Assembly (NCBI RefSeq): GCF_000383595.1
Contig: NZ_KB911581.1
Coordinates: 4,248,496-4,312,495, forward strand
Length of the DNA: 64,000 nt
Direction of reading: 5' to 3'
From: Streptomyces bottropensis ATCC 25435
Lineage (GTDB): Bacteria > Actinomycetota > Actinomycetes > Streptomycetales > Streptomycetaceae
This document shows, in pieces, positions 58,219 to 64,000 of the stretch (the first letter of the stretch is position 1; each line of letters opens with the position of its first letter). The translations under genes were made by a program, and so were the position numbers. Below the pieces are notes generated by a model, which ran no database searches, was not told the DNA's origin, and worked only from the letters and a program-made list of their open reading frames with translations.

Positions 58219-59550
58219 TCAGCCCGGCGAGTCGCCGGCCTCGCGGAGGTCCTTCACCCGCTTGAGCTTGCCGACCGAGCGCTCCAGCGTCTCCGGGTCG
58301 ACGATCGTCACCTCCACCGTGACGCCAACCCCGTCCTTGACCGCCCGGGCGATCGCCGCGGCCGCCCCCTCCCGGCGGTCGGCGCCCGTGCCCGGCCGGG
58401 CCTCGACCCGGACCGTCATGTGGTCCATGCGACCCCGCCGGCTCAGCAGGACCTGGAAGTGCGGGGCCACGTCGGGCGTGCGCAGCACGATCTCCTCGAT
58501 CTGGCTCGGGAACACGTTCACCCCCCGCAGGATGATCATGTCGTCGCAGCGGCCGGTGACCTTGCGCATCCGGCGGAACGCGGGGCGGGCGGTGCCGGGC
58601 AGCAGCCGGGTCAGGTCACGGGTGCGGTACCGGATGATCGGCAGGGCCTCCTTCGTGAGCGAGGTGAAGACGATCTCGCCCTCCTCACCCTCGGGCAGGA
58701 CGGCGTCGGTGAGCGGGTCGACCACCTCGGGGTAGAAGTGGTCCTCCCAGATGTGCAGGCCGTCCTTGGTCTCCACGCACTCCTGCGCGACACCCGGGCC
58801 CATCACCTCCGACAGCCCGTATATGTCGACCGCGTGGAGGCCCGCCCGCTCCTCGATCTCCCGGCGCATCTCCTCCGTCCACGGCTCGGCCCCGAAGATG
58901 CCCACCTCCAGGGAGGTGGAGCGCGGTTCGACGCCCTGCTTCTCGAACTCGTCCAGCAGCGTGAGCATGTAGGACGGGGTCACCATGATGATCTCGGGGC
59001 GGAAGTCCTGGATGAGCTGGACCTGGCGGGCGGTCATGCCGCCGGAGGCCGGGATCACCGTGCAGCCGGCGCGCTCGGCCCCGTAGTGCGCGCCGAGGCC
59101 CCCGGTGAACAAGCCGTAGCCGTAGGAGACGTGCACCTTGTGTCCCGGACGGCCGCCGGCGGCCCGGATCGAGCGGGCGACCACGTCCGCCCAGCGGGAG
59201 AGGTCGTTCTCCGTGTAGCCGACGACCGTGGGGCGCCCGGTGGTGCCGCTGGAGGCGTGCACGCGTCGCACCTCGGACATGGGCACCGCGAACATGCCGA
59301 AGGGGTAGGTGTCCCGCAGATCGGCCTTCGTGGTGAAGGGGAAGCGGGCGAGGTCGTCGAGCGAGCGGCAGTCGTCGGGGCCGACCCCGGCCGCGTCGAA
59401 CTTCCTCCGGTACAGCTCGACGTGGTCGTACGCGTGCCGCAAAGTCGCCCGAAGCCGGTCGAGCTGCAGCTCCCGCAGCCGCTCGGGGACGAGCCGTTCG
59501 CCCTCGTCCAGCAGGTCGCGGGGGAGTGGTTCGCCCAGGCTGCTGCTCAT
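58219..59550 (-). CDS. paaK: Phenylacetate-CoA ligase
   Basis: A 443-residue AMP-forming ligase that activates phenylacetate to phenylacetyl-CoA with ATP and CoA, the first step of the pathway. Signature elements: the phosphate loop VHASSGTTGRPTVVGYT, IFGAEPWTEEMR, DIYGLSEVMGPGVA, RTRDLTRLLPG, and the C-terminal lysine in SVGKLKRV. Length and motifs fit PaaK. ATG 59550 has AAGGAG upstream. It is transcribed divergently from paaABCDE with PaaR-type operators in the 196-bp spacer. Confidence 0.95.
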   Translation of the reverse strand: MSSSLGEPLPRDLLDEGERLVPERLRELQLDRLRATLRHAYDHVELYRRKFDAAGVGPDDCRSLDDLARFPFTTKADLRDTYPFGMFAVPMSEVRRVHASSGTTGRPTVVGYTENDLSRWADVVARSIRAAGGRPGHKVHVSYGYGLFTGGLGAHYGAERAGCTVIPASGGMTARQVQLIQDFRPEIIMVTPSYMLTLLDEFEKQGVEPRSTSLEVGIFGAEPWTEEMRREIEERAGLHAVDIYGLSEVMGPGVAQECVETKDGLHIWEDHFYPEVVDPLTDAVLPEGEEGEIVFTSLTKEALPIIRYRTRDLTRLLPGTARPAFRRMRKVTGRCDDMIILRGVNVFPSQIEEIVLRTPDVAPHFQVLLSRRGRMDHMTVRVEARPGTGADRREGAAAAIARAVKDGVGVTVEVTIVDPETLERSVGKLKRVKDLREAGDSPG

Positions 59551-59584
59551 CGCGACTCCTTCGTGCCCACCGCCCCGTGAGCCG

Positions 59585-59598
59585 ACCGACCATTCGGT
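59585..59598. promoter_or_regulatory. PaaR-type operator (paaK side)
   Basis: ACCGACCATTCGGT has perfect arms ACCGA/TCGGT around 4 bp. It lies 35 bp before the paaK start. The form matches operators of TetR-family PaaR repressors, which respond to phenylacetyl-CoA. Confidence 0.65.
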
Positions 59599-59716
59599 TG
59601 CCGTGTGTCACCGTCATGAAATCCAGCGTGGTCCCGGCCTGTCAAGAACGCGTTGATCGCGGGAAGGGGTCGAGCGGGTCTTGCCTGCCCGCTCGAATCG
59701 CGTCACACTGTTCCCG

Positions 59717-59730
59717 AACGAATGGTCGGT
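59717..59730. promoter_or_regulatory. PaaR-type operator (paaA side)
   Basis: AACGAATGGTCGGT has the same architecture with one arm mismatch and is nearly the reverse complement of the paaK-side site. It lies 17 bp before the paaA start, so a repressor would block both divergent transcripts. Confidence 0.6.
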
Positions 59731-59746
59731 TGGGAAGCTGGTATCG

Positions 59747-60751
59747 ATGACGACGACAGACTCCGCCGGGGCGACGCCCCAGGGCGCCGAAGTGGCCCCG
59801 GACACCCGGGACGCGTTGCTGGAGCACTTCGAGGCGACGATCGCGCGGGACCAGCGGATCGAGCCGCGCGACTGGATGCCCGAGGGCTACCGGAAGACGC
59901 TCGTCCGGCAGATCGCCCAGCACGCGCACTCGGAGATCATCGGCATGCAGCCGGAGGGCGAGTGGATCACCCGCGCGCCCTCGCTGCGCCGCAAGGCGAT
60001 CCTCTTCGCCAAGGTCCAGGACGAGGCCGGGCACGGGCTGTACCTGTACTCGGCCGCCGAGACCCTGGGCGCGGACCGTGCCGACCTGACCCGGCGGCTG
60101 ATCGAGGGCCGCCAGAAGTACTCGTCGATCTTCAACTACCCGACGGCGAGCTTCGCCGACGTGGGTGTGATCGGCTGGTTCGTGGACGGCGCGGCGATCT
60201 GCAACCAGGTGCCGCTGTGCCGCAGTTCCTACGGCCCGTACGCACGCGCGATGGTGCGGATCTGCAAGGAGGAGTCCTTCCACCAGCGGCAGGGCTACGA
60301 GCTGTTGCTGACGATGATGCGCGGCACCGACGCCCAGCGCGAGATGGTCCAGGACGCGGTGAACCGCTGGTGGTGGCCCTCGCTGATGATGTTCGGGCCG
60401 CCCGACGACGCCTCGCCCAACTCCGCGCAGTCCATGGCCTGGAAGATCAAGCGGCACAGCAACGACGAGCTGCGGCAGCGCTTCGTCGACATGACCGTCC
60501 CGCAGGCGGAGAAGCTCGGCGTGACACTGCCCGACCCTGAGCTGCGCTGGAACGAGGAGCGCGGCCGTCACGACTTCGGCACCCCCGACTGGGCCGAGCT
60601 GAAGCGCGTGATCACCGGCGACGGACCGTGCAACGAGGGGCGGATGGAGCGGCGACGGACCGCCCACGAGGAAGGTGCCTGGGTCCGTGAGGCGGCCACC
60701 GCCCACGCGGCCAGGCAGAGCGAACGAGCCCGGAAGGGGACGGCGGCATGA
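59747..60751 (+). CDS. paaA: Phenylacetyl-CoA 1,2-epoxidase catalytic subunit
   Basis: A 334-residue diiron oxygenase subunit. It carries the E-x2-H type iron ligands in KVQDEAGHGLYLY and ICKEESFHQRQGYE, and family signatures WWWPSLMMFGPPD and PEGEWITRAPSLRRK. It inserts an oxygen into the aromatic ring of phenylacetyl-CoA as part of the PaaABCE monooxygenase. ATG 59747 is used because it gives the normal N-terminus (MTTTDSAG). An upstream in-frame stretch overlaps the operator. It is coupled to paaB by an ATGA overlap. Confidence 0.95.
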   Translation: MTTTDSAGATPQGAEVAPDTRDALLEHFEATIARDQRIEPRDWMPEGYRKTLVRQIAQHAHSEIIGMQPEGEWITRAPSLRRKAILFAKVQDEAGHGLYLYSAAETLGADRADLTRRLIEGRQKYSSIFNYPTASFADVGVIGWFVDGAAICNQVPLCRSSYGPYARAMVRICKEESFHQRQGYELLLTMMRGTDAQREMVQDAVNRWWWPSLMMFGPPDDASPNSAQSMAWKIKRHSNDELRQRFVDMTVPQAEKLGVTLPDPELRWNEERGRHDFGTPDWAELKRVITGDGPCNEGRMERRRTAHEEGAWVREAATAHAARQSERARKGTAA

Positions 60752-61152
60752 ACGGCGGCACGACCGGTACGAGCGGCGAAGGCGCGGCCCGTACGGGCGA
60801 CGGTGGCACGGTCCGCACGAACGGTGCGGGTACGACCCGCACCGACGACGCGGGTACGGCCCGAGCGGACAAGGGCGACTGGCCGCTGTACGAGGTCTTC
60901 GTGCGCGGCAAGCGCGGGCTGAACCACGTCCACGTCGGCTCGCTGCACGCCGCCGACGACCAGATGGCCCTCACCCACGCCCGCGACCTCTACACCCGCC
61001 GCAACGAGGGCGTCTCCCTGTGGGTGGTGCGCTCCGAGCACATCGCCGCCTCCACCCGCGACGAGAAGGACCCCTTCTTCGAGCCCAGCGCCGACAAGGT
61101 GTACCGCCATCCCACGTTCTACGACATCCCCGACGACGTCCCGCACATCTGA
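60748..61152 (+). CDS. paaB: Phenylacetyl-CoA epoxidase subunit B with N-terminal extension
   Basis: A 134-residue subunit of the epoxidase. The core from WPLYEVFVRGKRGLNHVHVGSLHAADDQMALTHARDLYTRRNEGVSLWVV is clearly PaaB. PaaB proteins are usually ~90-100 residues. Here ~40 extra N-terminal residues precede the core, made of Gly/Thr/Arg/Asp-rich near-repeats (GTVRTNGAGTTRTDDAGTARAD). The ATG at 60748 is coupled to paaA, and no good alternative start near the core was seen, so the extension looks genuine. Confidence 0.92.
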   Translation: MNGGTTGTSGEGAARTGDGGTVRTNGAGTTRTDDAGTARADKGDWPLYEVFVRGKRGLNHVHVGSLHAADDQMALTHARDLYTRRNEGVSLWVVRSEHIAASTRDEKDPFFEPSADKVYRHPTFYDIPDDVPHI

Positions 61153-61162
61153 GGAGCAGGGC

Positions 61163-61990
61163 ATGAGTGACGACCACGTCTACCTGACCCTCGCCGAGGG
61201 ACACGAGGACGACGCGCGCTGGGCCTACGGCACCGGCTTCGAGGACCCGCTGCACGGCGTGGACACCACGGTGCCCGAGGGCGTGGACGCCGGTGAACTG
61301 GCCGCGGTCTGCGTCGCGTTGGGCGACGACGCCCTGGTCAGCGCGCAGCGGCTCGCCGAGTGGACCACCCGCGCGCCCGAACTGGAGGAGGAGGTCGCCC
61401 TCGCCAACATCGGCCTCGACCTCCTCGGCCAGGCCCGTCTGCTGTACTCCCGCGCCGGGCAGGCCGACGGCACCGGACGGGACGAGGACGCGTACGCCTA
61501 CTTCCGGGACGCCGACGACTTCCGCAACGTCCGCCTCGCCGAACTCCCGTGCGGCGACTTCGCGTTCTCGATCGTCCGGCTGCTCGTGCTGTCCAGCTGG
61601 CGCCTCGCGCACTTCGGGCGACTGGTCGAGCACCCCGACCCGGTGCTCGCGGCGATCGCGGCGAAGGGCGTCAAGGAGCTGACCTACCACCGCCAGTACG
61701 CCGCCGAATGGGCCGTGCGGCTCGGGGACGGCACCGAGGAGTCGCACCGGCGGATGCGCCGGGCGATGGAGCGGGCCGCGCCGTACTTCGGCGAGCTGTT
61801 CACCGCGCACGACGTACGGGAGGAGGTCGCCGACGTGCTCCGCCAGGTCACCGGGGCGGCCGGACTGCCCATGCCGGTGTACCGGCCGCTGTCCGGCGCG
61901 GGCCGCGACGGCGACCACACCGAGCATCTGGCGCCGCTGCTGGCCGAGTTGCAGAGCGTGGCCCGTGCGCATCCGGAGGCGACATGGTGA
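61163..61990 (+). CDS. paaC: Phenylacetyl-CoA epoxidase structural subunit
   Basis: A 275-residue four-helix subunit that pairs with PaaA. It retains the fold but not all iron ligands (ALANIGLDLLGQARLLYSRAGQ; KGVKELTYHRQYAAEW). The first start ATG 61163 has GAGGAG upstream. It overlaps paaD by 7 bp. Sequence and position between paaB and paaD make the assignment firm. Confidence 0.93.
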   Translation: MSDDHVYLTLAEGHEDDARWAYGTGFEDPLHGVDTTVPEGVDAGELAAVCVALGDDALVSAQRLAEWTTRAPELEEEVALANIGLDLLGQARLLYSRAGQADGTGRDEDAYAYFRDADDFRNVRLAELPCGDFAFSIVRLLVLSSWRLAHFGRLVEHPDPVLAAIAAKGVKELTYHRQYAAEWAVRLGDGTEESHRRMRRAMERAAPYFGELFTAHDVREEVADVLRQVTGAAGLPMPVYRPLSGAGRDGDHTEHLAPLLAELQSVARAHPEATW

Positions 61991-62490
61991 TCACGCCGAC
62001 CGAGGCCCGGCGCGCCCGGCACATCGCCGAGCAGGTTCCGGATCCCGAGCTGCCCATGCTGACCCTCGCCGACCTCGGCGTCCTGAGGGATGTCGAGCTG
62101 ACGGAGGACGGCACGGTGGTCGCGAGCCTGACCCCGACCTACTCCGGCTGCCCGGCCATGGCCGAGATGCGCGCCGACGTGGCGGCCCGGCTGAGCGCCG
62201 CCGGATACGCGCGGGTGGAGATCCGCACGGTCCTGAACCCCCCGTGGACGACGGACTGGATCACCGACACCGGCCGCCGCAAACTCACCGAACACGGCAT
62301 CGCCCCACCAGGTGCGGCGCCCCGGGGCCCGGTCCCCCTCCTGCTGTCACCCACCCGGCGGACGGTCGCCTGCCCGCTCTGCGGCTCGGCGGACACCGAG
62401 GAGACCTCGCGCTTCGCCGCCACGTCCTGCAAGTCACTGTGGCGCTGCCGCGCCTGTCGCGAGCCGTTCGAGCACGTCAAGGAGATCTGA
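61984..62490 (+). CDS. paaD: Phenylacetyl-CoA epoxidase Fe-S/maturation protein
   Basis: A 168-residue MIP18/SufT-family protein needed to mature the epoxidase. The N-terminal domain shows DPELPMLTLADLGVLRDVEL and TPTYSGCPAM with the conserved cysteine. The C-terminus adds a zinc-ribbon-like CPLCGS...SCKSLWRCRACREPF. GGAGG lies just before ATG 61984. The stop overlaps the start of paaE (TGATG). Confidence 0.92.
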   Translation: MVITPTEARRARHIAEQVPDPELPMLTLADLGVLRDVELTEDGTVVASLTPTYSGCPAMAEMRADVAARLSAAGYARVEIRTVLNPPWTTDWITDTGRRKLTEHGIAPPGAAPRGPVPLLLSPTRRTVACPLCGSADTEETSRFAATSCKSLWRCRACREPFEHVKEI

Positions 62491-63656
62491 TGGAAGGCCT
62501 CAAGGAAGAGCCGACGGGAGGCCCGCGGGCCGGGGCGGTGGCCTCGCCGGTGCCGGCGGGTTCCGCCACCCCGGCGGTCCACGCGCGCACTCGCCGCCGT
62601 CCGGCCTTCCACGCCCTGCGGGTCGCCTCCGTGGAGCCGCTCTGCGAGGACGCCGTCGCCGTCGGTTTCGCGATCCCGGCGGAGCTGGCGGAGGAGTTCG
62701 CCTTCGCGCCCGGTCAGTCGCTGACCCTGCGGCGCGAGATCGACGGACGCGACGAGCGCCGCTCGTACTCGATCTGTTCGCCGGCCGGTGCGACGCCACG
62801 CATCGGTGTACGGGTCGTGCCGGGCGGGCTGTTCTCCTCGTGGCTCGTGGACGACGTACGGCCCGGTGACACCGTCGACGTCATGGGCCCCACCGGGTTC
62901 TTCACCCCCGACCTCGGCACCCCCGGTCACCATGTGCTGATCGCGGCGGGCTCCGGCATCACGCCCATGGTCTCCATCGCCGAGTCCGTCCTGGCCGCCG
63001 ATCCCTCCTCGACCGTCACCCTCTTCTACGGCAACCGCCGCAGCGCCACGGTGATGTTCGCCGACGAGCTGGCCGACCTGAAGGACCTGTACCCGGCCCG
63101 CTTCCAGCTCGCCCACGTCCTCTCCCGCGAACCCCGCGAGGCCGAGCTGCTGTCGGGTCGGCTCGACGCCGACCGGCTCTCGGCGCTGATCGGCTCCCTG
63201 GTCGACGTCGGCACCGCGGACCACTGGTGGCTGTGCGGCCCGCACGGCATGGTCCGCGACGCCCAGCGGGTGCTGGCCGGGCTCGGGGTGCCAAAGGACC
63301 GGGTCCATCAGGAGCTGTTCTACGCCGACGACGAGCCCGTGCGGGAGGCCCGGCACGAGGAGGCCGTCGCCGAGGGCCCCGTCAGCGAGGTCACCGTCAC
63401 GCTCGACGGCCGCTCCACCACGGCCGCGCTCTCCCGCGAGCGCAGCATCCTGGACGGCGCCCAGCGCACCCGCCCCGATCTGCCCTTCGCGTGCAAGGGG
63501 GGCGTCTGCGGCACCTGCCGGGCCCTGGTCACCGACGGCAAGGCCGACATGCGGCGCAACTTCGCGCTCGAACCGGCGGAGGTGGCTGCGGGGTATGTCC
63601 TGACCTGCCAGTCGTACGCGGTGTCGGAGACGCTGACGGTCGACTTCGACACGTGA
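62490..63656 (+). CDS. paaE: Phenylacetyl-CoA epoxidase reductase
   Basis: A 388-residue electron-transfer subunit delivering NADPH electrons to the diiron centre. Residues ~40-150 are the FAD domain (RSYSICSPAG for FAD binding), residues ~150-270 the NAD(P) domain (HHVLIAAGSGITPMVSI; WWLCGPHGMV), and the C-terminus is a plant-type ferredoxin with CKGGVCGTCRALV and a final cysteine in YVLTCQ. The N-terminus has ~30 Ala/Gly/Pro-rich residues before the FAD domain. AAGGAG precedes ATG 62490. It is the last gene of the operon. Confidence 0.95.
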   Translation: MEGLKEEPTGGPRAGAVASPVPAGSATPAVHARTRRRPAFHALRVASVEPLCEDAVAVGFAIPAELAEEFAFAPGQSLTLRREIDGRDERRSYSICSPAGATPRIGVRVVPGGLFSSWLVDDVRPGDTVDVMGPTGFFTPDLGTPGHHVLIAAGSGITPMVSIAESVLAADPSSTVTLFYGNRRSATVMFADELADLKDLYPARFQLAHVLSREPREAELLSGRLDADRLSALIGSLVDVGTADHWWLCGPHGMVRDAQRVLAGLGVPKDRVHQELFYADDEPVREARHEEAVAEGPVSEVTVTLDGRSTTAALSRERSILDGAQRTRPDLPFACKGGVCGTCRALVTDGKADMRRNFALEPAEVAAGYVLTCQSYAVSETLTVDFDT

Positions 63657-63682
63657 GGGATGAGGGCGGCGGGCGGCCTGGG

Positions 63683-63711
63683 GCGGGTTCGGTCGTGGGT
63701 CGGGTGCGGAC
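63683..63711. repeat. Partial copy of the intergenic repeat
   Basis: GGGTTCGGTCGTGGGTCGG and adjoining bases closely match the outer part of the repeat unit at about 57893-57916. It lies between paaE and the convergent Lrp gene, so remnants of one element flank the paa block on both sides. Confidence 0.55.
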
Positions 63712-63738
63712 GAACACCTCCACGACCTCCCGGGCCGG

Positions 63739-64000
63739 TCAGTTCCTCGCCGGCCGGCCCGCCGCCGCGCCGATCGACTCCACCAACGGCGACAGCCGGT
63801 AGGGCACGCGCTCCCTGAGCGCGACCTCCGTGCGGGTGCGCACGACGCCCGGCAGGCTGATCAGTGCCTGGATGACGTCCTCCAGGTGCGCGTTGTCCCG
63901 GGCCACCACCCGGGTCAGGAGGTCGCCGCCACCGGTGATCGAGAACGCCTCGATGATCTCCGGTACGGCCGCGAGCGCGTCCCCGACGTCGTCCAGGTGC
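63739..64000 (-). CDS. Lrp/AsnC-family transcriptional regulator (C-terminal part)
   Basis: Read on the minus strand from the window edge, the 87 codons visible (plus part of one) encode the effector-binding RAM/AsnC domain. It includes EIIEAFSITGGGDLLTRVVARDNAHLEDVIQALISLPGV and a final TRTEVALRERVPYRLSPL, ending at the stop 63739-63741. The helix-turn-helix half lies outside. It is convergent with paaE. Whether it regulates paa or a gene beyond the window is not visible. Confidence 0.85.
   Translation of the reverse strand, partial: HLDDVGDALAAVPEIIEAFSITGGGDLLTRVVARDNAHLEDVIQALISLPGVVRTRTEVALRERVPYRLSPLVESIGAAAGRPARN

Noticed and set aside
55192..59580. A 1462-codon plus-strand open frame
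   Set aside because: It runs across the APC permease, the amidohydrolase and antisense to paaK, is very rich in Arg/Pro/Ala, and has no family motif; it is a GC-driven shadow.
1..64000. tRNA, rRNA, IS elements, prophage or CRISPR arrays
   Set aside because: I saw no transposase, integrase, phage structural genes, repeat-spacer arrays or obvious tRNA sequence by reading; a short RNA gene could still be missed by eye.

Overview
The window is 64 kb of very GC-rich DNA. It has dense, often translationally coupled genes, GTG and TTG starts, many secreted glycosidases, eukaryotic-type Ser/Thr kinases and the short intergenic repeat typical of Streptomyces. All of this points to a Streptomyces (or very close actinomycete) chromosome arm. 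I saw no tRNA, rRNA, IS element, prophage or CRISPR array.

Layout. 1-5.5 kb: a truncated amidohydrolase, then a four-gene osmoprotectant (OpuC/ProU-type) ABC importer and an RpiR regulator. 5.5-12.5 kb: two membrane-anchored Ser/Thr kinases flanking a Tat-exported GH78 alpha-L-rhamnosidase. 12.7-16 kb: pyruvate carboxylase. 16.1-27.8 kb (minus strand): ten tightly coupled genes. In transcription order they are an ATP-grasp ligase, a DUF4213/DUF364 Rossmann protein, an SbnA/CysK-like PLP synthase, an enolase-superfamily epimerase, an MFS exporter, a SAM methyltransferase, and a complete peptide/nickel/opine-type ABC importer. They are preceded by a Fur/Zur-like box. 27.8-32.2 kb: a metallopeptidase-like/VWA protein, a MoxR AAA+ ATPase and an unknown third gene. 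32.4-34 kb: a DHA2-type MFS exporter. 34-38.4 kb: plant-polysaccharide genes (GH5 mannanase, SGNH esterase-CBM2, PL9-like pectate lyase) with CebR-like and LacI-like palindromes. 38.4-44.8 kb: repeat-rich spacer, TetR regulator with paired operators, and a PaoABC-type molybdenum hydroxylase operon with its XdhC maturation factor. 45-54 kb: a secreted PI-PLC-domain protein, a zinc-ribbon/peptidoglycan-binding membrane protein, a 1.2-kaa TPR membrane protein and a large protein with a TerD-like C-terminus. 54-57.9 kb: TetR regulator divergent from an APC permease-amidohydrolase pair. 58.2-63.7 kb: phenylacetate catabolism, paaK divergent from paaABCDE across a PaaR-type double operator. The window ends inside an Lrp/AsnC regulator gene.

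The most notable system is the 16.1-27.8 kb operon. It carries biosynthetic enzymes, one exporter and one importer under a single metal-type operator. That is the logic of a metallophore (zincophore-like) locus such as staphylopine cnt, but with a different enzyme set. Its product is unknown to me and the assignment is inference from gene content.

The rest is mostly catabolism of plant-derived carbon (rhamnosides, mannan, pectin, phenylacetate, aldehydes/heterocycles) with local regulators, plus signalling or envelope proteins of unknown role.
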